Origin: Tissierellia bacterium
Lineage (GTDB): Bacteria; Bacillota; Clostridia; Tissierellales; Sedimentibacteraceae
NCBI GenBank assembly: GCA_012843025.1
Contig: DURT01000058.1
Coordinates: forward strand, 1 to 42,017
Length of the DNA: 42,017 nt
Direction: 5' to 3'
Below the pieces are notes generated by a model that did no database searches, had not been told where the DNA came from, and saw only the letters and a list, made by a program, of their open reading frames with translations. Positions within the stretch are counted from its first letter, which is position 1, and each line of letters opens with the position of its first letter. Made by a program: the position numbers and the translations under genes. This document shows positions 16,515 through 23,828 of this stretch, piece after piece.

Positions 16515-17023
16515 TGAAAAGAGTTGCTATAGTTATAACAATAATAATTATTTTAACGATTATTTTAATAATTTCTCTGTATTTAAACAGAGATTTAGTT
16601 GAAAAGAAAAAAGAAATATTGGAGAAGGCAGAAATTATTTTAAAGTATGAAGACAGGGAAGTTATTTTAAATAAAGAGAATATTATGCTTTATGATGAAG
16701 AGTTTGAAGCTGTTCTTGATACTTCAACCAGTGGACCCTCTAACCATACTTATAAGGGAATCCAGTTAAAAGACCTTTTAGGTAACAATAATGTAAATTT
16801 ACAGAATAAAACTATAATTATAAAGGGAGTCGACGGCTTTGCCGTTGCCTATTCCTCTGAAGAAGTATTAAAGGATAAAAACATTTATATAGCCTACATG
16901 GAAGATGGAAAATATTTAGGAAGCAGAGAATCTGGTGGAACAGGTCCTTACCAATCAATAATTGTATCCGATACTTTCAGCAATAGAAGATGTAAGTGGA
17001 TTATAGAAATAGAGGTTAAGTAA
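16514..17023 (+). CDS. Membrane-anchored single molybdopterin-binding-like domain protein
   Basis: 169 residues: one N-terminal anchor (VAIVITIIIILTIILIISLYL), then one sulfite-oxidase-like module (YKGIQLKDLLG, IKGVDGFAVAYSSEE, IAYMEDGKYL, GGTGPYQSIIV, WIIEIEV). It is the sixth protein of this kind in the locus. The only cysteine, in SNRRCKW, is near the C-terminus and not at the Mo-ligand position. The gene overlaps both neighbours by one base (TAATG junctions), wedged between the phosphodiesterase and the ECF ATPase, so production is coupled to the transporter. The anchor and position suggest that it feeds or docks on the S component, or serves as an electron carrier; neither is shown. Confidence 0.72.
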   Translation: MKRVAIVITIIIILTIILIISLYLNRDLVEKKKEILEKAEIILKYEDREVILNKENIMLYDEEFEAVLDTSTSGPSNHTYKGIQLKDLLGNNNVNLQNKTIIIKGVDGFAVAYSSEEVLKDKNIYIAYMEDGKYLGSRESGGTGPYQSIIVSDTFSNRRCKWIIEIEVK

Positions 17024-17679
17024 TGTACAGTATCGAAGTAAGAAATTTAAGTTTTAAGTACAAAAATATGGAGGCAAATGTCTTAAACCAGGTAAACTTT
17101 CAGGTAAAGCCGGGAGAGACAGTAGCCATAGTCGGAAAAAGTGGAAGTGGCAAAAGTACTTTATGTAACTGTTTATGCGGTCTTATCCCTAAGGTATATC
17201 CTGGAGAATTGTCAGGAGACATCTTTATTAATGGTAAAAATATTAAAGATTTAAGCCACGCTGAAATCGTAACAAGTATAGGAATTATTTTTCAAAACCC
17301 GTCAACTCAACTTTTTTCTCCTACTATTGAAGATGAACTAGCTTTTGGACCGGAAAACCTGTGTGTAGACAGAGAAGAAATTGGTTCACGAATAGAGAAA
17401 ATATTAAAAGTTATAAATATGGAAGAATATAGATACCATAATCCCAACCATCTGTCGGGAGGCCAACAGCAGCTTGTTGCTATAGCATCCGTATTAATGC
17501 TTAACCCTTCAATACTTATATGCGATGAAATAATGTCCTGGATTGACAGGGAAGGAAAAGAAATAATAAAAAATCTTTTATTGCAGTTAAAAGAAGAAGG
17601 TAAAACCATAATTTTAGTGGACCATGAAGCTGAAAATATTCAAATAGCAGATAGAATAATACAATTGGGTGAGAAATGA
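17023..17679 (+). CDS. ECF transporter ATPase, first subunit (EcfA/CbiO-like)
   Basis: 218 residues. Walker A GKSGSGKST (near 38-46), Q-loop with the ECF-typical QNPSTQLFSPTIEDELAFGPEN, signature LSGGQQQ and Walker B ILICDE are present, with the switch histidine in VDHEA. It powers the ECF importer by ATP hydrolysis at the cytoplasmic face as a heterodimer with the next gene product. One oddity is DEIMSWID after Walker B where DEPTSxLD is usual: the proline is replaced by isoleucine and the D-loop is altered, which may make the two sites of the dimer unequal. The start overlaps the previous stop by one base and the end overlaps the next gene by four. Confidence 0.9.
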   Translation: MYSIEVRNLSFKYKNMEANVLNQVNFQVKPGETVAIVGKSGSGKSTLCNCLCGLIPKVYPGELSGDIFINGKNIKDLSHAEIVTSIGIIFQNPSTQLFSPTIEDELAFGPENLCVDREEIGSRIEKILKVINMEEYRYHNPNHLSGGQQQLVAIASVLMLNPSILICDEIMSWIDREGKEIIKNLLLQLKEEGKTIILVDHEAENIQIADRIIQLGEK

Positions 17680-18332
17680 AAGATAAAATAATTATTGATA
17701 AAATTTCATTTAGTTATATTAACCATAACAAGGAAGTAAAAGTTTTTGACAAATTTTCTTTAATATTGAACAATGGTGAAGTTACCTTCTTAACGGGAAA
17801 AAACGGCTCGGGAAAAACTACCCTGACAAAACTGATTATGGGAATAATAAAACCAACATCTGGCAGTATAAAATTATTTGGTAGCGATACTTCTGATATG
17901 AATTTAGGCCAAATAGGACAAATAATTGGCTATGTTTTTCAGTATCCTGAAAGGCAGCTTTTTGCCCCTTCTGTCATGGAACAATTGATATTTCCCCTGA
18001 CTTTCAAAGGTGTAAGTAAAGAAGAAGCTGTTGAAAAGGCTGAAGAAATGATAAAACTATTTCAACTTACGAAAGTAAGAAATTCCTATCCATATTTTTT
18101 AAGTTATGGAGAGAAAAGGCGCCTTGCCCTTGCTTCAGTGTTAATGAGCAATCCTAAATACTTAATTTTAGATGAACCTACAACTTCATTAGATAAAGAA
18201 AGAATATTAGTATTATCAGAAGTATTAAACAGTTTAAAAGCCAAAAAAATTGGCATGCTTATAGTAAGTCATAATAATGATTTTATAAAAAGCCATGGGG
18301 ACAGAATTATAGAGTTAGGAGGGGATTTATGA
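17676..18332 (+). CDS. ECF transporter ATPase, second subunit (EcfA'/CbiO-like)
   Basis: 218 residues with Walker A GKNGSGKTT, Q-loop segment FQYPERQLFAPSVMEQLIFP, signature LSYGEKRR, Walker B LILDEPTTSLD and switch histidine in VSHNN. The YPExQ-LF element is typical of ECF ATPases. The signature has Tyr and Glu in place of the two Gly/Gln positions of LSGGQ, as often seen in one member of an ECF pair, while its Walker B and D-loop are canonical. The pair thus mixes one canonical and one altered half in each subunit. ATGA overlaps join it to the genes on both sides, so the three transporter-core proteins should be made in a fixed ratio. Confidence 0.9.
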   Translation: MKDKIIIDKISFSYINHNKEVKVFDKFSLILNNGEVTFLTGKNGSGKTTLTKLIMGIIKPTSGSIKLFGSDTSDMNLGQIGQIIGYVFQYPERQLFAPSVMEQLIFPLTFKGVSKEEAVEKAEEMIKLFQLTKVRNSYPYFLSYGEKRRLALASVLMSNPKYLILDEPTTSLDKERILVLSEVLNSLKAKKIGMLIVSHNNDFIKSHGDRIIELGGDL

Positions 18333-19057
18333 ATAATTTAGACCCTCGGACGAAATTGATAATAGTATTGGTATTATCATCATTAGGAATTATATACAGT
18401 AATGTTGCTATATTACTGTTTCTGTTGATTGTAGCAACAGTAACAGCAACTATATGTAAAAGTAATTTAAAGTCTGTAGTATTTAAAATAAGAAAACTAA
18501 TTTACACTCTAATTTTAATTGCTTTATTTCAAAGCCTTCTGACCAACAAAGGAAATCCAATTATAACTATAGGCAGCGTAAACCTATTAACAGATTACGG
18601 AATTTTAAGATCTTTGGAATTTATTCTCCGCATGGGAATAATAATAGTTTCAGCTGCAATTATAACGACTTCTTCCAGCAGGAAAATTATACAGGGTTTA
18701 ATTCAGTGGAAAGTTCCTTATGAAATAGCTTTCATGGTATCAATAGCCATAAGGTTTTTGCCAATTTTAAGGGATGAGATGACGGATATGCTCATTGCCC
18801 TGCAGCTGCGAGGTATAGACTTTAAAAAAATCAAAATGAAAGAGAAAATAAATATTTATAAATACATATTAGTTCCCATTACAACCAACTCAATAATGAA
18901 AGCCAAGGAACTTGCTGCAGCTATGGAAATGAGAGGTTTCAGGGCCTATCAAAGTAGGACAAGTTACATGGTTTTAAAAATGGGGATAAGAGACTATCTA
19001 GTTATTGCTTCAAGTATTGCCTTTGGGATTTTTTTTATCACTTTTCAAAAAGTGTAA
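18329..19057 (+). CDS. ECF transporter transmembrane (T) component (EcfT/CbiQ-like)
   Basis: 242 residues starting with the family motif LDPRTKL. It has about five to six membrane segments and the two coupling helices with Ala-Arg-Gly-type signatures: ALQLRGI near 157-163 and AMEMRGF near 195-201. These helices connect the ATPases to the S component. Together with 17023-18332 and the S gene at 14926 it completes a dedicated (group I) ECF importer encoded in one operon, so the S component need not share a housekeeping module. The gene overlaps the ATPase stop by four bases and is followed after 24 bases by mobB with its own AGGAGG. Confidence 0.9.
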   Translation: MNNLDPRTKLIIVLVLSSLGIIYSNVAILLFLLIVATVTATICKSNLKSVVFKIRKLIYTLILIALFQSLLTNKGNPIITIGSVNLLTDYGILRSLEFILRMGIIIVSAAIITTSSSRKIIQGLIQWKVPYEIAFMVSIAIRFLPILRDEMTDMLIALQLRGIDFKKIKMKEKINIYKYILVPITTNSIMKAKELAAAMEMRGFRAYQSRTSYMVLKMGIRDYLVIASSIAFGIFFITFQKV

Positions 19058-19081
19058 ACCCTATAAATAAGGAGGTGTAAA

Positions 19082-19735
19082 ATGAAAGTTTTTTCTGTAA
19101 TTGGAATATCTAAATCCGGCAAGACTACAACAATAGAAAATATTATTAAGGAACTTATTAAGAGAAACTACACAGTAGGCAGTGTAAAAGAAATCCATTT
19201 TGAAAAGTTTAAAATGGATACTGAAGGTACCAATACCTACAGGCACAAAGAAGCAGGATCTCAGTTGGTTACTGCCTGGGGAAATTATGAAACAGACATA
19301 TTGTTCCAAAGAAAACTAACTTTGGATGAAATCCTTAACTTTTACCATTACGATTTCGTTGTATTGGAAGGGGTAAGGGATAAGAATATACCTAAAATAA
19401 TTACTGCTCACACCTTAGAGGAAATAGAAGAAAGATTAGATGAAGACACATTTGCTATATCCGGCCGTATATCAAATTCCATGGAAGAATATAAAGGTAT
19501 CCCCGTAATAAATACCATTAATAATGTAGAAAAATTAGTAGATTTAATTGAAGAAAATGTTAAGGACAGAGTCTCTCCAAGGAAGGAATCTTCCGCTAAA
19601 CTTAAGATTAACGGAAAAGAAATACCTATGGTTCCTTTTGTTGAAAATATTCTAATAAATTTGGTGGAAGGTTTTATAAAGGAGCTGAAAGGTTATGATT
19701 CAGAGGGAGAAATTGAAATATGCATAAAAAGATAA
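19082..19735 (+). CDS. mobB: Molybdopterin-guanine dinucleotide biosynthesis adapter protein MobB
   Basis: 217 residues. A P-loop GISKSGKTT (near 7-15) opens the MobB fold, followed by VGSVKE, the conserved D-E-G-x-x-(T/S)-x-x-x-(R/H)-x-x-G-A-type stretch (MDTEGTNTYRHKEAGS) and VVLEGVRD. MobB binds GTP and helps convert molybdopterin to the guanine dinucleotide cofactor. Residues about 170-217 are a C-terminal extension (KINGKEIPMVPFVENIL...ELKGYDSEGEIEICI) that I recall from clostridial MobB. MobA, MoaA and MoeA are not in the window. Its presence makes Moco metabolism, rather than some unrelated ligand, the likely theme of the operon. AGGAGGTG lies seven bases before ATG; the end overlaps the next gene by 16 bases. 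Confidence 0.88.
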   Translation: MKVFSVIGISKSGKTTTIENIIKELIKRNYTVGSVKEIHFEKFKMDTEGTNTYRHKEAGSQLVTAWGNYETDILFQRKLTLDEILNFYHYDFVVLEGVRDKNIPKIITAHTLEEIEERLDEDTFAISGRISNSMEEYKGIPVINTINNVEKLVDLIEENVKDRVSPRKESSAKLKINGKEIPMVPFVENILINLVEGFIKELKGYDSEGEIEICIKR

Positions 19736-20352
19736 AGCTCCAAAGCAAAAGAAATTCAGTATACCGTATAGTAGCAGATAATGGTACATATATTTCAAAA
19801 AAATTTAATAGTATAGAAGATTATAATAAAGAAAAAGAAATATTAAATATATTGACAGGGGCGGGAGTTAGAGTTCCCTCCATTATTTCAAGCCAGAATA
19901 ATTCTTTATACATGAAGGATTTGGGAGACTTTACCCTTCTTAGATGGTACGAAGAACAGGAAAAGAATAATACCCTTGATGAAAAACTATTGTACAAACT
20001 GTCTTTCTGGCTCCGGGATTTTTATAAGGCAGTTTACAATCATTATAATGAAGAAATAATTTTACATGATATAAATTTCAGGAATTTCATTATTTTTGAA
20101 AGTGAAATCTACGGTATTGACTTTGAACAGGTACGGCAAGGTTCTATTTGTGAAGATATAGGAAGATTTTCTGCTTATGCATTAACTTACCATCCAGTTA
20201 TGACCCGGTGGAAAATTAATTTCAGGAATAAATTTATTGACATCTTGTCCAAAGAATTAAAAATTAAAAAGGAAAATATTGTTGCTGAAGAGAATAAAGA
20301 ATTATTGGCCATAGAAAAAAGAAGGGGAATATCATTAGTAATAAGGAGGTAA
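19720..20352 (+). CDS. Small kinase-like protein (APH/RIO/lipopolysaccharide-kinase superfamily)
   Basis: 210 residues with the core of a eukaryotic-like kinase fold: a lysine in ISKKF, a glutamate in NKEKEIL, the catalytic loop LHDINFRNF (His116, Asp117, Asn122) and a DFG-equivalent in GIDFEQ (Asp134). All residues needed for phosphotransfer appear present, although the glycine-rich loop is poor. The family includes antibiotic, choline, sugar and protein kinases. I do not recognise a specific subfamily. It overlaps mobB by 16 bases and precedes the flavoprotein by two, so it belongs to the Moco-linked operon. A role in phosphorylating an imported pterin or flavin-type ligand is possible but speculative. 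Confidence 0.7.
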   Translation: MHKKIKLQSKRNSVYRIVADNGTYISKKFNSIEDYNKEKEILNILTGAGVRVPSIISSQNNSLYMKDLGDFTLLRWYEEQEKNNTLDEKLLYKLSFWLRDFYKAVYNHYNEEIILHDINFRNFIIFESEIYGIDFEQVRQGSICEDIGRFSAYALTYHPVMTRWKINFRNKFIDILSKELKIKKENIVAEENKELLAIEKRRGISLVIRR

Positions 20353-20354
20353 AA

Positions 20355-22244
20355 ATGAAAAAAACAATTGTATTATTATTAATTACCATTCTTTTAATGC
20401 ATACCGTTACTGGTTTCTCGTTTGAAACCTTAAATCAATCCCAGGAAAACTTCGTTTCAGAGGGCAATGATTTTCTTAGGAAAGTAGAGTGGCATGGAGA
20501 ATATGATGTTATAGTAGTTGGATATGGGGGAGCAGGAGCTACAGCAAGTATTGCGGCAGCTGATGAAGGGGCTAAGGTACTTCTATTAGAAAAGGCTCCT
20601 AAGGGAGAAGAAGGAGGTAATACCCGTTTTGCATTACAGGGGGTTTTAAGTATAAAGAAGGAAAATATAGATAAGGGAATAGAATACTTTCAACATCTCC
20701 GCGGTAAATTTAACACCCCCAGCGATGAAATGATAAGGGCTTACTTGGAGGGGGGAAGCGAGAATTACGATTGGTTAAAATACTTAGGTGCCAAAAATAT
20801 TACAGTCTTCCCTTTCCAGGAATATGACTATCCTGGCGGGGAAGTTATGGATGCACTATTAATAGATGGAGAAGCCTGGACAAGCTCATTGTACAGAACC
20901 TTGCAAAATGCTGTGGAAGAAAGAAAAGACTCTATAGACGTATGGTATGAGTCTCCTGGAGTGGGATTAATACAAGATCCAAAGACAAAGATTATTCATG
21001 GGGTTAAAGTTGAAAATAGGGGCAATATATTAAATATTCGTGCTAAAAACGGAGTAGTTCTCTGTACAGGAGGATTTGAAAACAATCAGCAAATGATTCA
21101 GGACTATTTACAACTACCCTATGCTTATTCAAAGGCTGCAAGATATAATACGGGAGACGGTATTAAGATGGCAATGGAAGTAGGAGCTAATTTGTGGCAT
21201 ATGAGTAATATTGCCGGTCCTGATTTAAACGTATTGAATCCTGAAACTAATACTGCCTTTGCCTATGCTATTCAGGGAAGGAAGGACATTTTAAGTACTG
21301 GTTTTGCAACCCAAAATGTTATTTTTGTAGGAGCAGATGGAACTAGATTTACAGATGAATCGGTGCTGCCTAACCATGGCCATGTAGATTTCCACGGTAG
21401 CTGGAGACATATGCCTTTATCACTTCCTGCCTTTGCGATCTTCGATGAAACAGCCCGACTTTCGCAACCAGTTTATCCTACTTGGAGTGAAGGAAATGAA
21501 GAAGAAATTGAAAAAGGTCTTATAGTAAAGGCAAATACTATTAAAGAATTAGCAGAAAAAATAGGGGTGGATCCTGTTAACTTACAGAAACAAATTAGAG
21601 AATACAACAGATACTGCAGGGACAAAAAAGATCCTATATTTGGCAGAGCTAAGGATACTTTAAAACCCATCAACAAACCTCCCTACTATGCTATGGAATT
21701 AGTGCCTTCTTTCACCAATACTCAGGGAGGGCCCGAAAGAAATGAAAAGGGACAAGTAATAGATGTAAGGGGCAATGCAATTCCCCACCTTTACAGTGCA
21801 GGAGAACTAGGTTCCATTTTCTCAGGCATTTACCAGGGTACTGGCAATTTAGGTGAATGTTTGATTTTCGGACGAATTGCAGGTAAAAATGCTGCACAGG
21901 TAAAAAATGACGTAACCATGGAAACAGTTATGACGGGAAGAATACCAGTTATTCCTGTTTGGGAAGAGCCGGAAGAAATTGTACTTAAGTCAGGAGAGTT
22001 TTTAGGAGAGGACAGGGGAATAGGTGGACCCTTAAAAGTAAAAGTTAAAATGAAGGATACAAAAATAACAGATATTGAAGTAGTTTATCACAATGAAACT
22101 AAGGGTGTCAGTACCAATGCCATGGACATAATAATTTCATCAATTATAGAAAAACAAACTTTAGATGTAGATACAGTCACTGGTGCAACAGTTACAAGCA
22201 AGGCTCTTATTAATGCCGTTAAAGATGCAATAGAAAAAGAATGA
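20355..22244 (+). CDS. Exported fumarate-reductase-like flavoprotein with C-terminal FMN-binding domain
   Basis: 629 residues starting with a signal-peptide-like segment (MKKTIVLLLITILLMHTVTG). Residues about 48-520 form an FAD-binding reductase of the fumarate reductase/urocanate reductase/3-ketosteroid dehydrogenase superfamily: VVGYGGAGATAS binds the ADP part, VVLCTGGFE and SAGELGSIFSGIYQGTGNLGE (in overlapping short parts) complete the FAD site. Residues about 545-629 are an FMN_bind domain with TGATVTS at 609-615, the usual site for covalent flavin. There is no CxxCH haem motif, so electrons probably come through the FMN domain. In many relatives the FMN domain is N-terminal. Substrate is unknown. 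AAGGAGG precedes the ATG. It appears to be the last gene of the locus; no terminator follows. Confidence 0.82.
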   Translation: MKKTIVLLLITILLMHTVTGFSFETLNQSQENFVSEGNDFLRKVEWHGEYDVIVVGYGGAGATASIAAADEGAKVLLLEKAPKGEEGGNTRFALQGVLSIKKENIDKGIEYFQHLRGKFNTPSDEMIRAYLEGGSENYDWLKYLGAKNITVFPFQEYDYPGGEVMDALLIDGEAWTSSLYRTLQNAVEERKDSIDVWYESPGVGLIQDPKTKIIHGVKVENRGNILNIRAKNGVVLCTGGFENNQQMIQDYLQLPYAYSKAARYNTGDGIKMAMEVGANLWHMSNIAGPDLNVLNPETNTAFAYAIQGRKDILSTGFATQNVIFVGADGTRFTDESVLPNHGHVDFHGSWRHMPLSLPAFAIFDETARLSQPVYPTWSEGNEEEIEKGLIVKANTIKELAEKIGVDPVNLQKQIREYNRYCRDKKDPIFGRAKDTLKPINKPPYYAMELVPSFTNTQGGPERNEKGQVIDVRGNAIPHLYSAGELGSIFSGIYQGTGNLGECLIFGRIAGKNAAQVKNDVTMETVMTGRIPVIPVWEEPEEIVLKSGEFLGEDRGIGGPLKVKVKMKDTKITDIEVVYHNETKGVSTNAMDIIISSIIEKQTLDVDTVTGATVTSKALINAVKDAIEKE

Positions 22245-22306
22245 TTGTTTAATTTTAAGGCATAATGGTATATATTATATATCCATCTCTATATTTTGGA
22301 GGGTTT

Positions 22307-23827
22307 ATGCTTTCAAAAGTTAAAACTTGTGTTCTTTACGGCTTGGACGGTTATGAAGTTAGTGTGGAAACAGATTTGTCAGGAGGGCTCCCTAATTTTA
22401 GTATTGTGGGGCTTCCTGACATTTCAATAAAAGAATCAAAGGAAAGAGTAAGATCTGCCATTAAAAACAGTAATTTTAATTTTCCTGTAAGCCGTATAAC
22501 AGTTAACCTTGCACCGGCAAACCTGAAGAAGGAAGGCAGTCAAGTAGATTTGCCCATTGCTGTAGGAATACTCTCAGCTTCAAAAATAATAAAAAAACCC
22601 ATAAATGAAAAAACATTTATAATAGGTGAGCTCTCCCTTGATGGGAAAATAACTGGAATTGAGGGTGCCTTGCCCATGGTTATATCTATGCGGAACAATA
22701 ATTTCACCAAGGCAATCGTTCCCAGAGACAATAGAGAAGAATGCAGTGCTATTGAAGGAATTGATATAATTCCTGTGGAAAGCCTTTGTGAGTTAGTTAA
22801 TTATTTAAATGAAGATTTTTTTATTGAGCCCTATAAGTTCAGTTATAATTATACCCAGGAAGAATTCTCAGAGGATTTTTCAGAGATAAAGGGACAGCCT
22901 GCAATGAAAAGAGCAGTGGAAATTGCTGCTGCTGGAAATCATAATATTTTACTTCTAGGCTCCCCCGGCTCTGGTAAAACTATGATAGCCCGCCGTATAC
23001 CTACTATTTTGCCGGATTTAACCTTTGAAGAATCTTTGGAAGTTACAAAAATATACAGCATATCTGGATTGCTGAATAATAAAGGTTTAATTTATAGAAG
23101 ACCTTTTCGTTCACCTCATCATACTTCTTCCCGTACATCCATGGCAGGAGGGGGAACAAACCCAAAACCTGGAGAAGTATCACTTGCCCATAATGGAGTT
23201 TTATTCTTAGATGAAATCCCTGAATTTCCTAAAAGTGTTCTTGAAATACTGCGCCAACCCATGGAAGATGGAAGAATTTCAATTTCCAGAGCAAGAGGTT
23301 CCTTTACATTTCCAGCAAAGTTCATGCTGGTTGCTGCTATGAATCCCTGTCCCTGTGGTTACTTGGGAGACCCGACCCACGAATGTTCCTGCAGTCAGGG
23401 GCAAATAGACAAGTATTTATCTAAAATATCAGGTCCCTTATTAAATCGTATAGATATTCAAGTTGAAGTACTGCCTGTAAAATATGAAGATTTAAAAAAT
23501 AATAAAGAAGAAGAAAGTTCAGCGGAGATTAAAAAAAGAATCACACATGCACGGCAAATCCAGGAGGAAAGATATAAAAATATGGGTATATTTACGAATT
23601 CGGAACTTCCCACTAAGGGAATAGCCAAGTATTGTAAAGTGAACAGGGAATCGGAACTACTTCTTAGGGATGCCTTTGAAATGTTAGGTTTAAGTGCCAG
23701 AGCATACAACAAAATTCTTAAAGTTGCAAGAACTATTGCTGATTTGGAAGGATGCGAAAACATAGAAACCAATCATGTTGCAGAAGCAATACAGTACAGA
23801 AGTTTAGACCGAAAGTATTGGAGGTAG
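22307..23827 (+). CDS. comM: YifB/ComM family Mg-chelatase-like AAA+ ATPase
   Basis: 506 residues. The N-terminal third has the Lon-C-like fold (VKTCVLYGLDGYEVSVETDLSGGLPNF in overlapping pieces). Walker A is GSPGSGKT near 218-225, Walker B is VLFLDEIPEF, and the conserved cysteine cluster NPCPCGYLG...CSC precedes LLNRIDI. ComM is a helicase that drives branch migration when incoming DNA is integrated during transformation, consistent with dprA two bases downstream. ATG 22307 has GGAGG five bases upstream; an ATG 42 bases earlier in frame has no site. The gene may be read from the operon before it, since I see no terminator between them, or from a weak AT-rich promoter near 22245-22276. Confidence 0.93.
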   Translation: MLSKVKTCVLYGLDGYEVSVETDLSGGLPNFSIVGLPDISIKESKERVRSAIKNSNFNFPVSRITVNLAPANLKKEGSQVDLPIAVGILSASKIIKKPINEKTFIIGELSLDGKITGIEGALPMVISMRNNNFTKAIVPRDNREECSAIEGIDIIPVESLCELVNYLNEDFFIEPYKFSYNYTQEEFSEDFSEIKGQPAMKRAVEIAAAGNHNILLLGSPGSGKTMIARRIPTILPDLTFEESLEVTKIYSISGLLNNKGLIYRRPFRSPHHTSSRTSMAGGGTNPKPGEVSLAHNGVLFLDEIPEFPKSVLEILRQPMEDGRISISRARGSFTFPAKFMLVAAMNPCPCGYLGDPTHECSCSQGQIDKYLSKISGPLLNRIDIQVEVLPVKYEDLKNNKEEESSAEIKKRITHARQIQEERYKNMGIFTNSELPTKGIAKYCKVNRESELLLRDAFEMLGLSARAYNKILKVARTIADLEGCENIETNHVAEAIQYRSLDRKYWR

Positions 23828-23828
23828 T

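Noticed and set aside
6835..17023. Calling the sulfite-oxidase-like proteins active molybdoenzymes
   Set aside because: No cysteine is present at the Mo-ligand position in any copy, so only a binding-like domain can be claimed.
20355..22244. Multihaem flavocytochrome c
   Set aside because: No CxxCH motif occurs; the protein is flavin-only.
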